Source: Polychytrium aggregatum (taxonomy: Eukaryota; Chytridiomycota; Chytridiomycetes; Polychytriales). Taken from it: 64,000 nt of DNA. The stretch covers positions 487,426 to 551,425 of the forward strand of contig NW_026516231.1 in NCBI RefSeq assembly GCF_025602895.1, given 5' to 3'. Positions within the stretch are counted from its first letter, which is position 1. Each line of letters starts with the position of its first letter. The translations under genes were made by a program, and so were the position numbers. Under the pieces are notes generated by a model, which saw nothing but the letters and a program-made list of their open reading frames with translations, searched no databases and was not told the origin of the DNA. Positions 22,201 to 34,093 of the stretch are shown here, in pieces.

Positions 22201-24741
22201 CGGTAAGGTCGATCGCAGTCTGTACATTGCCTCGGCCCGACACGGCCCGGCCACGACAGAAATAATGATCGCCTCGTTTGTTGGACCAGCAATGCGCCTG
22301 CGGGATGTGGCTGCCCTGCATGCATCGTGCAATCGCTCCATCGTTTCTCACTCTCCGTACACGTGTTTTGATCAGAGCTCGAGACTGCCTTGGCGGATCA
22401 ACAGTACAAAGTTGCGGCCGCGCGTGAGAGCTACCAAGAAAGCGTGCGCCAACTTGAGGCAGATAAACAGCAGCTCAAGGACAGGCAACAGCAGCTCGAA
22501 GATGAGAAGCAGCAGCTCGAGGGCGAGAAGCAACTTATTGCGAGCGAGAAGCGGCAGCTTGAGGGCGAGAAACAGCAGCTCAAGGACGAGAATCAAAGGC
22601 TGGCCAACGACCACACCGTTCTGGTGGAAAAAGTCCGCAACGTGCTGGCGCCCAAGCTGCAGAGCGAAATGGTATGCATCCACAGTCGCGATCGCGGGTG
22701 GTGCGTGCGGGTATCGGCCCGTGTGAAACCGCAGTGGGCAAGCGTTTCCTGGCGCTTGGAGAGCGTGTATGTCTGTAGGTGCGAAAGAGACGACGCTTTG
22801 CCCTTCCCCGAGTTGCAGCAAGTGCTTTGCCGACTGATAGTTTTGCCGTTGCGATCGCAGGAAGCGGCCCAGGTCCTGCGACTCCAGATCGCCAACATCA
22901 CGGCCGAGCGAGACGACGCTTTCTCAAAGCTCCAGCGCATCCAGACTGAGCAGAGCGAGCTTCTCAACAGTAGTAGCCACCACGACGTCGTGGTAGCCAG
23001 CCTCCGCCAGGAGCTTGAAAGCTCGCACGAGCATCTGGACAAAACCTCGCGCGAACTCGATCGCCTGCGCCAGCACCTCGTCGAGTCCGAGGAGTTTGTC
23101 CTCCAAGAGGCTGTCAAGAGCGAGAGCGTCATAAACGAGTACCAGACCCGGATCCGCGATCTCGAAGAGAGCCTGAAGCAGTGGCAGGAGACCGCCGAGC
23201 TCGAAGCGTCGCGCGTCAAAGAACTCGAGGCCAGTCTCGCCGAGCTCAAGGACCTGCTGCGGACCAAGAGCAGCGACCTGGAGCTTCTGGCCCGCGAGAA
23301 CGCGCAGTATCAGCTGGCGGTGCGCAACCTGCAAGGTGTCCTGGAGGAGTTCCAGTCGAGTAAGTGGATGAGCCGAGGGCAGCGAGCGGACGCGAGTCCT
23401 TCGATCTGTGGCGTCATCAGCGTTGCTCCTGTTGCTGTGCGGGCAGTCCGCGAACCTGATGGACAGCCCAATGCCGAGTCCGCTTAGCCTGGACGCCATC
23501 CCTGGGCTAACCTCTTGGACATGAACCAGCCCGCGACGCCGAGGTCAAGTTTGCACTGGAGGGCATGCAGCACCAGCTGGATACGGCAAGGCGCTCGCTC
23601 GAAGAGTTCCAGTCGCGGGCGCTGTCGGCCGAGTCCAGGCTGGCCAAGGTGGACGTGGACTCTCCGTCGCTTGCTAAGCTGCAGAGCGAGCTCAACGAGA
23701 AGAATCTTGCCCTCGGAAAGCTGCGGCATGACGGTAAGGCGGGGCGCCTGGTGCGGCAGCTGTGAGGCGTCGCCGTTTGAACTTCTGTGCTGTGCTGGCA
23801 TCCCTGCTCGATTCCAGTCGCAATATTGGCTGGCCGAGGAATTGACGTTCATCACAATCGCCACGTTGAACTCTAAACCGGACTGCAACCGCCCTTGCGA
23901 CTGCGACGGTAGTCATCCAACTTCAGGCGCATCTGGCCGAGGCCCTCCGGCGGCTCAAGGACCTCACCGCAAACGAAGACAACGTCGACCGCAAGCTGAT
24001 CACCAATCTGTTCATCAGCTTCGTCCTGACGAACCGCGGCGACAAGAACCGGTACGAGATTCTGCAGCTCATTGCTGCGATTCTCAAGTTCAGCGAGGAC
24101 GAAAAGTGCAAGGTCGGGCTGATCCGCAGGCCCGGCTGGACACTGACGACACCGACGCAAAGCTCGTCTGCAGATGTAAGTCATCCGCTGGGTCTCTTGT
24201 CCATCTTGACGAACACTTGTCCATCTTGACGAACACTTGTCCATCTCGGCGAACACTTGTCCATCTCGGTGAACTTGGACACCTCCGTGCATTCTGTCTT
24301 GGCCGTCTTGAATCGTTTGTCGCCTGTCTCCTCTGATTGCGCACGATGCCCGATGATCCCACACTCCTTCCTCCTGTGAACTCACACCGGATGTTTGATC
24401 TTCTTGCCCAGACATCCTTCACGGACATGTGGGTGTCCTTCCTCCTCAAAGAATCCAGCGGCGACAATCTGGTGGCCGAGATGGGAGCCGTCTCCCCCAC
24501 CAAGCCGGAGGCTCCCCCGATGCCGATGCCGTCGCCTTCTCTCTCGCATCAGACCGTGATGCTCGAGTCTGGGCCCGGAGGACCCACCCGCAAGCCCTCG
24601 GGCGTGTTCCGGGCCTCGTTCGACTTTCTTCGGGGGGCCATCGGAGGAGCAACCACGCCTGTCCCAGCATCGCCCGTACCCCGGCCGCTCGGCCTCGACA
24701 TTCGCGAAGAAACCCCGACCAACGGCGCTCGCGAGTTTTGA
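19210..24741 (+). CDS. RUD3: Golgin of the Rud3/GMAP-210 type
   Basis: Eight exons join in phase: 19210-19366, 19697-19806, 20165-22202, 22376-22671, 22861-23359, 23530-23733, 23913-24175 and 24412-24741, giving 1298 residues. The N-terminus MSSWFDSSALSGRLSQIASK looks like an ALPS-type amphipathic helix, as at the start of GMAP-210. Residues about 90-1100 are almost pure coiled coil rich in Gln, Glu and Leu. Exon 7 carries a GRAB-type segment (EDNVDRKLITNLFISFVL, then NRYEILQLIAAILKFSEDE), which in Rud3 and GMAP-210 binds Arf1 at the cis-Golgi. The tail is Pro-rich. A curvature sensor at one end and an Arf-binding domain at the other fit a vesicle tether. Family lengths vary widely; the domain order is diagnostic. 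Confidence 0.88.
24196..24275. repeat. Intronic 20-bp tandem repeat
   Basis: About four copies of CTTGACGAACACTTGTCCAT, with a CTCGGCGAACACTTGTCCAT variant, lie in the last intron of the golgin gene (24176-24411). Confidence 0.9.
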
Positions 24742-25331
24742 TGATCAGTGGGAGCGAAGGCACCTCTTGGGCTCGGACTGCATTCAGCGCCAGCGTGCGG
24801 CAGCCCCCATCAAGCAACAAACCGAGGCTGGTTCGGCTTGGCTCGACTAGTCCTGTCGGTTAATCTGGATTCCGAGCGCCGTCGCTGCGACTGATTCGGT
24901 GTCTGTCGCCGCTGGCTATCCCCGCTGTCCATTCGTAGTACCCTCTGCCCCCACCCTGTTCCTGCGCCAGTGTTGCTCTGGGCAGCAACAGCTGTCTCAT
25001 TTGTTCAATAGAATTCTATCCACCCTTGATCGTCCCGTCCCAGGAACTGGAGGTCCGCAGTATCACTCGGGCATCGCGAGAGTTCATTCCCCAGAGTCGA
25101 TTCCATTCTCCAGACACAGTGGCACCATCAGCACCAACGACACCAACGGTTACTGCGATGACATGTACGTCTGTATTCAAGACCCAAAGCCAGCGACGGC
25201 CAGTGCGAATCCCAAGCACCGAATGTGCCTGGACTTGCGGGGATAGATACAGAGTGGATTCAAGTCGGGAGAGTTGCCAAGCCACCGAAGGTAACGACTC
25301 CCCCGGGCATGCAAGGCAGCCCAGGAGGCGC
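24742..25331. other. Spacer between convergent genes
   Basis: This is 590 bases between the stops of the golgin (+) and the AGTRAP-like gene (-). Frames read through here on both strands without family features. I see no gene. Confidence 0.45.
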
Positions 25332-26327
25332 TCAGATTCGCTCGTAGGCACCCGAGGAGCTGTTTTCGTTGCTGGACTGGCCGAGTATCACTCCAGGGTT
25401 GAGGTTGCCGACACCAGGCCACCGAAGGTCGCCGCCGCGTGTCTTGAGGTAGTCGAGAGCCCAGACAATCGACAAGGGCTGGGGGGGCATCGAGGCATGG
25501 GAGATGGATCCGTCAGCAAGGGTCAATGGTCGGAGCGGCCTAGACGTTGCCACGATGTTGGACTCAACGCAGCGACATTGCACTCCGAATCCGCTTGGTG
25601 TGCGAATCCGTTTGATGCAGAAACGCGGGCTCATATACCAGCAAGCCGGACGACACACCATCCAGCCTCTCTCCCCCCTGGTTCCTACCTTGCCGAGAAG
25701 GTTCAGGACATTCAAAAACAGCACAAACGAGTACGAGCCACGGGGGAAGTCGCCCCAATGCAGCATGAACCACACGCTGTCCAGCAAGACGGAGAGGACG
25801 AGCAGCGTCGTGAAGGACTTGAGCGGGTCGGTCGAGTCCCGCTGGCCATTGGCATACAGGGCCCTGCGAAACAGCGACAGCCAGGATCAGTGTGGCTCCT
25901 CCTGTCTCCTGGCGGCAACCACAATAGTGCCGTTGGCCAATTGCTTCGTCGGTGGCTGAGAGGTTGACTTACGTAGAGGAACAGGGGCACATTGTAGAGG
26001 GGGCAAAAGTCGAGAGCCCCGAAGAAGGCGATAATCTGGGAAGATGTGGTGGGAGTAGAGCAAGGTCAGCAGAGAATGGTTGGGCGATGTGGATGCACCG
26101 CATGTGCTCCATTCGTCCAGCTCTCCGTGCTGCCCCGAGCCTGTTGCTGTCGTGCTCTCAGCATCTTGAACAATCCTCGGGCGATGGTGTTGGTTTGGCG
26201 AGTGGTGCGGCCCTCGAAACCGCCATGATTGCCCCACTGCACATCCGCCGGCACGGCGGTCGGGCAGCGCTGGCCGGCTTACCGTCTGCACTTGCAGGAG
26301 GAAGGACAGATCGACGTTGACGTTCAT
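25332..26327 (-). CDS. AGTRAP-like four-helix membrane protein
   Basis: About 142 residues from exons 26327-26283 (MNVNVDLSFLLQVQT), 26035-25973, about 25863-25689 and 25478-25332. Relatives of the angiotensin II type-1 receptor-associated protein are small multispanning proteins of ER, Golgi and endosomes. The match lies in ANGQRDSTDPLKSFTTLLVL (human form AQRDSIDAISMFL), then LDSVWFMLHWGDFPRGSYSF, and in the junction LLGK/PLSIVWALDYLKTRGGD, comparable to LLKPLSCCFVYHMYRERGGE. Four hydrophobic segments are visible, and the tail is polar (SSNENSSSGAYERI). The exon 2 to 3 join is one base out of phase with the obvious GTAAGT donor, so that boundary is uncertain. Fungal homologues are poorly studied; the cargo or partner is unknown. 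Confidence 0.7.
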
Positions 26328-26567
26328 GCTGGCTTGGGTGTGATCGGGGATGATGTGGCGGGCGGGCTGCAGGACGAGGGATCGGCAGGAAGAGAGCGCG
26401 CGCCCTTGGCGCTTGGCTCTGTGCCGCTCAAATGCTGCTCAGGCCGGGGACGACCAGGAGCGGCTTCTGATCTCGCATCGAGCTTCTGTCTCTCCCGCCC
26501 TCTGTGACCGCCCAAGCCCGAGCCCAAGAGCCCAAGCCCAGGCCTCACCAGCACAAGTCCGATCGTC

Positions 26568-26705
26568 ATGAGCCGCGGAACCCAAGCCCTTCTCCTGGTC
26601 GCTGTCCTTGCGACCGCCTTTGCGACGTATGTAATCGGTCATATGCTTGTGCAGTGCTTCCGCCAGCCAAACCCAGCAGCACCAAAACGCAAGATGCAGC
26701 CGTAA
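26568..26705 (+). CDS. Possible signal-peptide exon or 45-residue single-pass protein
   Basis: The ATG at 26568 opens MSRGTQALLLVAVLATAFAT, a clear hydrophobic N-terminus. Unspliced, it continues through a further hydrophobic stretch to a basic, Pro-rich tail and a stop at 26703-26705 (45 residues). A strong donor, GTATGT, at 26627 would instead make the first 59 bases a signal-peptide exon of a longer gene reaching the exons near 27.0-27.8 kb. I cannot decide between these. It starts about 240 bases from the divergent AGTRAP-like gene. Confidence 0.35.
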   Translation: MSRGTQALLLVAVLATAFATYVIGHMLVQCFRQPNPAAPKRKMQP

Positions 26706-27006
26706 ACGAGCAATGCCATCCTGCGATTCCGGGCCAGCCATATCGAACGATCTTGTGCGCTCGTGTCGGATCGCCCTGGCTCTGCGGTCGCTGCCGCTTT
26801 CCTCTGTTCTCATTCGGATCTCTCGGTCTTTCGCACATCGCACATCGCCTCGGCTCCGCCAACAGCAATCCAGAAGAGGGTAAGACCGTCGGCTGTTACA
26901 ACAGCTGCTGCTGCTTCTACAATGCAGCGGTACCGACCCATCCGCTGCTGCTGGGAAACACACGTTGGCTCTGACTCACCCGCCCCGCATTATCGATCAT
27001 GTCTCG

Positions 27007-27817
27007 GCAATCGGCCGCATCGCCGACCAGAGAGCTTCAGAAAGTACATTGAGAAGGTAGGGACGACAGCGTATCGTGCAGCACGGAATCAGGGTGGCCA
27101 TCGCTGGAGGCAGGATACGTCTCCTGCTGATCCAGGACGCTGGTCAAGTTGACCCCGGACAGCAAGTCCTGGACCGCCGACAGACCGATTCACCTGGCCG
27201 GCTGGCATTCCTTGGGATATACCCAATGCAGTCCATGAAGCGCGCAGGATCGTCGTGGTTCGAGCGCAAGGTCGTCTCGACCGTCTCGACCCTGGCTTAC
27301 AAGCGAGTCGACTACAAGTTCTTCTCGGTCATCACGAGTGAGTCCAGCAACTGGGCCAGAGCGCACCTCTCGCCGAGGAAAGAGCCAAAGCCCCGCGTCG
27401 GGCTCATCGATATGCCGTCGATATGCGATCGACATGCGATCTATTTGTCATCGGTCTCGGACAAGCAGTCGTGCACACTAGACTGACATCGCTCTCGTTT
27501 TGCTTGTGACCCCGCAGTCCCTGAAGGTATGGCTCCAACCTGCTGTCGCCAGATGTAGCTCTGCCCGGCAATGGATCGATCGCGCCGACTAATGCAAGAT
27601 GCGACTCTCTGTTCCGATACTGCCAGACGGCCTCCACTACGTTGGTCTGTTTGGCCTCTGGCTCCCTCTGCCCACCCTTCAGGTACGACCACCAGGGCAT
27701 TCCGATAAGCACTTGCCACAGTGCCCGCAAGCTCAGCAGCTCATGCTCTCTCGGTCGACCCGTTCCGCCTCATCCAGGCCCTCAAGAAGGAGATCGACGA
27801 CAGCCGACGACACTGAG
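27007..27817 (+). CDS. Unresolved multi-exon gene fragments
   Basis: Several short stretches read like spliced exons on the plus strand. One ends in SFRKYIEK before a GTAGGG donor near 27056. Next is 27229-27329 (SMKRAGSSWFERKVVSTVST, then LAYKRVDYKFFSVIT) between a CAATGCAG acceptor and a GTGAGT donor. A tiny exon may lie near 27519. A final exon from about 27721 ends DPFRLIQALKKEIDDSRRH at a stop at 27815-27817. The first two join in phase. I do not recognise the family. The upstream signal-peptide-like exon at 26568 could belong here. Confidence 0.3.
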
Positions 27818-28097
27818 CCTGAGCGGCTGCGTAGCAACTGGATCCAACTGCGGCCCTCTGTATCTGTTCTGTCCGTGGTCGAAACGCTCTGCCGCCATGC
27901 GAACCTCGCCTCCCTGATTTTGTGCCTCCCATGGCACAGCTTTCTCCGACTTGGTCAATACAGCAGTTTCCTTGAACTGTCGATCCCGATTCCGCGTCGA
28001 ATGCAAGGGCAAACGCATCGGATGCGCACTGTATTCGGCCGTTCGTCCAACGTCCACTGTCCAATGTTCAACATCCACTGTCAATGTCCAATGTCAG

Positions 28098-29519
28098 CTA
28101 GAACGTGACAACCTTTTTCTTGGCTGCAGGTTTGGCAGCCGGGGCCCCGGCAGGCTTGACAGTGTCCTTGCGATCGGCATTCATCTTATGCAGCGCCACA
28201 AATACGTCGTCGTCGTCGGCACCTTGCTCGAGATCGATCTTACCCAGAGCCGTATATCCGGCCTCTGCATCGTGCCGCAGCAAAACACATCGGTTAGAGA
28301 GCAGTCGCACCGTCAATGCGAGACTTGACGCGGCGAGATACGCTACCTTTCTGAACAGCAGGCTTGCAGTCCTTGGCCAGATGCCGCACCGAGCCACAAT
28401 ACCGACATCCACCACCGTTTGGATACAGGCCGTTGTCGTTCTGAGGACACTGACTCGCCAAGTGACCTTGGCCTTTGCAGACAAAACACGAAGCAAACGG
28501 CATCGGATCCGCTGGATATTGGGTTGATGCAATCCAAAGGTAGTCGTAAGGAACATTGCTGGCAAAGCGCCGGAGCACCGAGTCATCATGGAGCTATATC
28601 GGCGACGCTTCTCTGGAATCCCACACCAAGCGACGCCATATTGGCAAACATGCGTACCAGGATTGTGGATCTTCTTGCATTGTGAAAGGCGATGTTCTGT
28701 CGAGCCACATCGATAGCAGATCAGACCGCTGGCGGATGCGTCGCTCGTGCTGGCGGCACCTTGGTTTGTGGGGCAGTTCTTGATCGAGTGGCCCCGCCTT
28801 CGGCACAGGAAGCAGGTCTGGAGATGGGTTCATCGCATGATCATCAGGAATTGTTGCCGCGGCACTCTGATCGAGACGGCTATTAGGAGCACAGCTGCAC
28901 ATACCATCTTTCGCTCCGCTGCGCTGACTCGTCGCTGCTTCCGCTTTTCGACCATATCGGCTGGACAAAGATGGGTGTGGGAGAGTGGTGTGAGCGCCGT
29001 ACATCGAAAGACCGCATTCTTGGTCACATCACTTTGTCAGTCGAGTGGTCTGCCCATACTCTCGGGTTATGTGTGAACGGTCTGGGCTGTCCATATTGGC
29101 TCCATACCATGCTTTCCGTCTTGGTTCTGGTGCGTTTTCTTCTTGCCTCTGTCGGCCTTGGCCTGCCTGCTGGCGCCCGACTGTCCGTCCCCAGCGCCCT
29201 CGGGCTGGGACTCTGAGCTCTGCAGATTCTCGGCCTTGGACTTGTGGCGAACTCGCTTCTTTTTCTTTCCGGTGGTCGACTCGTCGGCGCCTGTGTCTGC
29301 CGGCGGATCTGATCTCTCGTCGGCTGTAGAAGGCGGCTCCTTGCGCTTGACGGCCGTCTTGGGCTCTGGCTTTGGTGCATCAACCACAGCTGGTGATGGC
29401 GTCGACTCTGCTGGTTTGGATGCTGGAGCCTGTTGCGGTGAGGCGGGAATCAGAGGGGTGACGCTGAACCCCGATGCCTCCACATGGGTCTTGCGATGGA
29501 GCTTTGTGAAGCGGGTCAT
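28098..29519 (-). CDS. ZCCHC9-like zinc-knuckle RNA-binding protein
   Basis: Five exons join in phase: 29519-29108, 28960-28905, 28817-28658, 28511-28347 and 28264-28098, giving 319 residues. The N-terminus MTRFTKLHRKTH and the end KKKVVTF match the family (MTRWARV... and ...KVVNF in ZCCHC9). A Lys-rich disordered region is followed by four CCHC knuckles: CFLCRRRGHSIKNC, CYRCGSTEHRLSQC, CFVCKGQGHLASQC and CRYCGSVRHLAKDC. The GLYPNGGGC spacer between the last two is typical of this family. ZCCHC9 proteins are nucleolar or nuclear RNA-binding proteins linked to ribosome biogenesis and RNA decay. All five exons keep phase and each knuckle is intact, so the gene looks functional. Confidence 0.9.
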
Positions 29520-29576
29520 GGCGAACGGTGATGCTGCTGTTGCTGCTTGCTGTCGACCGCGGCAGATGAATGCGAA

Positions 29577-30335
29577 CTACTTTCGATGGCTGGCGGTTAT
29601 CACCAGCTGCTCTCTGCTGATATCGGTGTCGTTGGATCGTTGTGTGCGAACAGCAACAAAAAAACCAGCCGCGCAGCACACAGTGCCAACAGCGCGCAAC
29701 AACAGCGGCCAGAGAATGAAGATTTCATATCGCGCCAGCGCCGGATCGAGCCGGATCCAGTGCGCCCGCTCCGCCGCCGTTTCGCCGTTTCGTTTTTTCG
29801 CCGCTGTGCTGGGCGGTCGAATCGACAGCCGTTCTGTCCTGAATGGATCTGGTTTGTGCATAACTGGAGCTGGTGCGTCGCCGTTGGTGTCGAGGCCTGG
29901 GTGTGCTGGAGCAAGATGGGATATCCGCCTGCGGCTGGGCCAGATCTGGATGCTGTCGTCGTCTACAGAGGACTTGCGGGCCCGTGTTGTGTCGGCTGGG
30001 TGCAGATCTCTGGCCTGGCCTTCGTCTCGACCTTCGGCTGCTGGACGACGCCTTTGGGCGAACACCCGGGCCACCCCAAGGTGTCTCTGCAGCCCACGGC
30101 CGAGTCGCAGAAGCTGTCCCCCGGCACGTCGGGGATCTCGGAGATCTGTCTCTCAAGGACCTGTGCCGATTGCATCCATGATTGGGCCATAGCCTGCTGC
30201 GTCCTCGCAACAACCAGGGGAGATCGCGACAGAGAGCCTCGCCTCGGCCATTTGGCTGCTTGGAGCAGATCTGTCCACGGCCACGACGCCCTCTGCGCTC
30301 TGTTCACTGACCAACAGCGCCTTGCTTCTCCTCAT
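29577..30335 (-). CDS. Possible hypothetical membrane protein
   Basis: The minus strand shows a C-terminal stretch with a convincing membrane segment, EIFILWPLLLRAVGTVCCAA, preceded by HWIRLDPALARY and followed by a polar tail to the stop at 29577. Upstream frames reach Met codons at 30307 or 30335 only with one or more introns that I could not place. The plus strand also has a long open frame here (29547-30383, 278 codons) without domain features. Position supports the minus reading: it would fill the gap between the ZCCHC9-like start (29519) and the divergent ARS2 start (30387). Family unknown. Confidence 0.4.
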
Positions 30336-30386
30336 TCGACATCATATTTGCCCGTGACTTTGATCAGTATCCATCCTTGCTGAGCC

Positions 30387-33300
30387 ATGTCCGAAGACGC
30401 AAGATCCGGCCGAGACAAGTTCCGAACGGAGCGGGACGATGCATTCGACTATTCTGACGGCCGATCCGCCGCCCAACGATCTTCCAAGCATGCGCGAAGC
30501 GACGATCCTGCCGACCGGGACGGTACGTGCTGAGCAACGCTGGCCCTGGCCCTTGCCCGCTGGTCCCAGCTCTGTGTCTCGGTTTGACCAGAAACTGAGC
30601 CGATCCACTCCCTCGCTCCATCCCAGACCTCCGGTTCAAGCGCTACCGAGTAGATGATGCGCACAGCGGTGACCATTACATCCCCAACTATGACCGCGAT
30701 GGATACGTGCCGGCGCCTCGGCACGGCAACGCCCAGAGCATTCCGGGCGATGGACACGCTGGATATATGGGCATGGACAGGTGCGTGAGGGTGCCGCTCC
30801 GATCTCGAGCTATTTGGCTGGGCGAATCGGCAATGTACTGTATCTCTGCTTGATCCCATTTCCAATCGGCTCTGCCCAGCCAGCCTTAAACCGTCTCATT
30901 GTCTGCCTCACGCTCAATCCAGGCGGGTAGACCCAGCCAAGCTCGACCATCTCGTCAACTTCAAATTCTTTGCCGACTATCACCGCTCGCAGTACCGCCA
31001 GGAGAATGGCGGCCGCGAAATGGACGAGGACGAGCTGTCCAAGCGATATAGCATATACAAGGAGAACTTTACACACAAGCAGCTCTCGACCTTCTTTGAG
31101 AAACATCGCGACGAGGAATGGTAGGGTCGGCTTTTGTATCCTGCAACGACCACGGCGGATCCACTGAGCCGCTGGCTGTGGACTCGGTTTCGATGGACGC
31201 TGGCTGGTTGCTCACCATGTGTCGCAACAGGTTCCGAGAAAAGTACCATCCGGTCGACTCGCTTCCGCTGAAGAAGGAGATCAACACGCGGAAACGGGAG
31301 CTTTATGAGAAATATGTGGCCCTGCTGGAGGCCGGAACTCTCGATACCATCAACTACGACGAGATCATCAAGGAGGGCGACGACCCCAAGGAGGACAAGG
31401 CTGGCGAGGAGGCCGACGAGGCCGCTGGAGATGAGGACAAGAGGGATGAGGACAAGAGGGACGAGTCCCCGGTACCGACCAAGCCGACTCCATCGGTGCA
31501 AACCTACCCGTCGATTCGCGATAAGGCGCCATCGCTGTTAATCAAAACAGTGCCGCCGTCGATCAAGCGCTCGTCGCTCGTTGAGGTAAGCGGCCACGCC
31601 CAGCCTCCTGGTTGCAGCGACACATTGCGATCACACCGCGGCTACCTCTCGGTGCATTCCTGCGTCGTGTTTCCGCTCCATTCCTCTGACAACGGCTGTG
31701 TTGATAGGCGTGCTCAGAAGTACCCGGCTTCCAATACATCGCTCTCGGCGAGCCCAATCCGCTGAGAAAGTTCCACCGAATCGGATGGGTGATCTTCAAG
31801 GACGGCACCGACATTGAGGCGGCCTTCGAGAAGCTCAGCGGCCTGAGGATCGACGAGTTCACCTTCCATTTCGCCACCAACCAAACTAGCAGCATTCGAA
31901 TCAAGGCCGGACCGCTCGAGCTGGGCACACTGGAGCGCCTCAAGCACGATCTCACCCAAGCCAAGCGGCTGGCCGAGGCTCTGGACACTGAAGTGGAATT
32001 TGAAGCGGGCGTGGCTGGCAGTGCTGTTGTCGAGAAGCGGCTTGAGACGGTTCTGAACGACCAGCTTTCAGAAGAAGCCAAGGTAGGCGCATTTTCATAC
32101 CAGAGGAAGCCCGGAACGTGCTGGGCTGGCACTGCCATTATGTTGTGTTTCGCTCTCTGCCTTTGTTTGTTGGGTCAAATATTCACTCCCCACTCTGATG
32201 GTGTGCTGCGCGGCTTGCTGACTCTCCTGCATCCCCGTCGACATGCTGATCCTCTTGCATCATTGTTGATATGCTGACCTCCGCATGACTGCCGACACGC
32301 CCAGATCAAAAAATCCCTTGATCTCTACATCGAATACCTCCGCCGGGTGCATCTGTTCGACTACTACTCTGGCTTCGAAACCGACTCGCCCGAGGATTTC
32401 TGTCGCCGGTCTGTTCTCTCTTACCGCAAGACACCGGCCTCGGTCGAGGCGCGCCAGAACCAGAACAAGACGGGTGCCCCCAGCCGGCCCGAAAACGTCC
32501 CGCAGATCCTCGAGAAGATTGACCAACGCATCCAGTTGCGCATCACCAAGCCAGAAGACGGCACCCAGGTCGAGAAGCTTGGCGGCAAGTCGATCGAGAG
32601 CGCGATCGACAAGGTGGCCGATGAGTACATCATGAAGGTCGACGAGGGCAAATATCGGTGCCGGGAATGCCAGAAGCTGTTCAAGGGCGATGAGTTTGTG
32701 CGCAAACACATCAAGGGCAAGCATCCGCAGCTGACCGAGAAGCCCCGCCTCGAGACGCTCTTCTTCAATGCCTACATCCGCGACCCCAACAAGGTGCAAT
32801 CCAACAGCCCAGCGCCGGGAATCATGTCGGTCTATCACGGCGGACAGGGCCCGATGGTTGCTGCCGGGAGTGGAGCACTGACCGGCATGGGGGTCTCGGA
32901 TATGATGGGGCACATGGGCGGCGCCTATCCGATGGCGATGGGAATGATACCGATGATGGGCGTGATTCCCATCGGCATGGGATCCATGATGGGACCTGGC
33001 GGTGGCATGCCGCCCATGGGCCCACCGCATGGCGGATTCAACGGCAGCCCGAGCGGATATCGTGGCGACCGACGAAGCGGCTCAATGGGAGGAGCTGGCG
33101 GCTTTGGAGGCTCTCCCCAGGGCCCTCGACGAGAACCGCCGCCGAACCGAAGGTATGGTACCGCGCGTGGGGCTGATGGGTTTAACTCGTTCGTATATGC
33201 GATTTGTAGATGCCTCGGCAAGCCAGGCGCAAAGCAGTTCCGTACCACGAACTCGATATGCGACTTGACCGGGTGTGGACCATGCTGGCTCTCTATCTGA

Positions 33301-33404
33301 CGTGCTCCGTTTCCGCTCCCGACAGAGCCGACCCGCGCAAGATCCGCAGCTATGTCGACCTCGATGCTCCTGCAGAGGGCGAGGTTGAGATCAACTACGA
33401 CTGA
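30387..33404 (+). CDS. ARS2/Serrate homologue (RNA effector protein)
   Basis: Seven exons join in phase: 30387-30522, 30627-30780, 30923-31120, 31231-31585, 31708-32082, 32305-33152 and 33326-33404, about 714 residues. ARS2 (SRRT) bridges the nuclear cap-binding complex to RNA maturation or decay machinery. Seen in order: an Arg/Asp-rich N-terminus, the Serrate N-terminal domain (NFKFFADYHRSQYRQENGG, then YSIYKENFTHKQL), an acidic linker, an RRM-like block (FHRIGWVIFKDGTDIEAAF), the core LDLYIEYLRRVHLFDYYSGF, and the C2H2 finger CRECQKLFKGDEFVRKHIKGKH. A Met/Gly/Pro-rich tail ends RSYVDLDAPAEGEVEINYD, like the family DLDAP ending. A further small exon near 33230 (RRKAVPYHELD) may be spliced in before the last exon. 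Confidence 0.92.
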
Positions 33405-34093
33405 GCCATGGGGCAGCGAGCACAATAAAGCAAAGCCTGGATTCACCCACGTCTCGGGCCGATCGCAGAATCGCCCTGGTACTGCCACCATCGACCTTGG
33501 ATGGCACCATCTGCGGTGGTTGGGCATCAGTCTATCCAGCTGCTGGTGCTTGGGAGTCGTCGTTTCGGCTTCCGTGGCAGGGTCACCATGCTGCCCTCCG
33601 GCATCTATTTCGAGATCGGGCGGGTGAACAGGCCAGGGACTGCCGGGACAGAGCCTCTGACAGATCAGAGTTCGGCGTCGGCGCTTGCCTGGTCGGTCCC
33701 CTTGCAGACCGGGTGCTGTTGGGTGGAGTGCCCGAGCACAACCAGGACGACGCACAACTCAGTCGCCGCCTGGCTGTCGACCCTGAGAAGGTCGTTGTCC
33801 CTTGGGTCAGCCGCAGAGGACCGCAGCCGTCTCAGTGCTCTTCACTCCACTCCCAACCCCCGGCGGACCAGCGGACTGACGACACCACCGGTCATGCGGG
33901 ACACCCGGTCCCTGAGACGCACCAGCGGCCAACCCTCTCCACCAGCATCTTTCTCCTTTGCCGGACCCGTCTTGGACGGCAGTCGCCCCAGCGCAAGCTA
34001 TATAGCCCAACTGACTCGACTCTGGGCAGGCGTGGATGCATCCACACAAGAATCATCCCGCAAGCCATATCGGTCCGTAGCATCCTTGGCCCA
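33405..34093. other. Spacer
   Basis: This 0.69-kb spacer separates the ARS2 stop from the start codon of the expansin-like gene. Frames are open on the plus strand but show no domain or signal. It presumably holds the 3' region of the first gene and the promoter of the second. Confidence 0.45.

Noticed and set aside
29547-30383. 278-codon plus-strand frame between ZCCHC9 and ARS2
   Set aside because: It has no domain features, is Cys/Trp/Arg-rich as expected for antisense sequence, and overlaps a minus-strand reading with a convincing membrane segment. It is not fully excluded.
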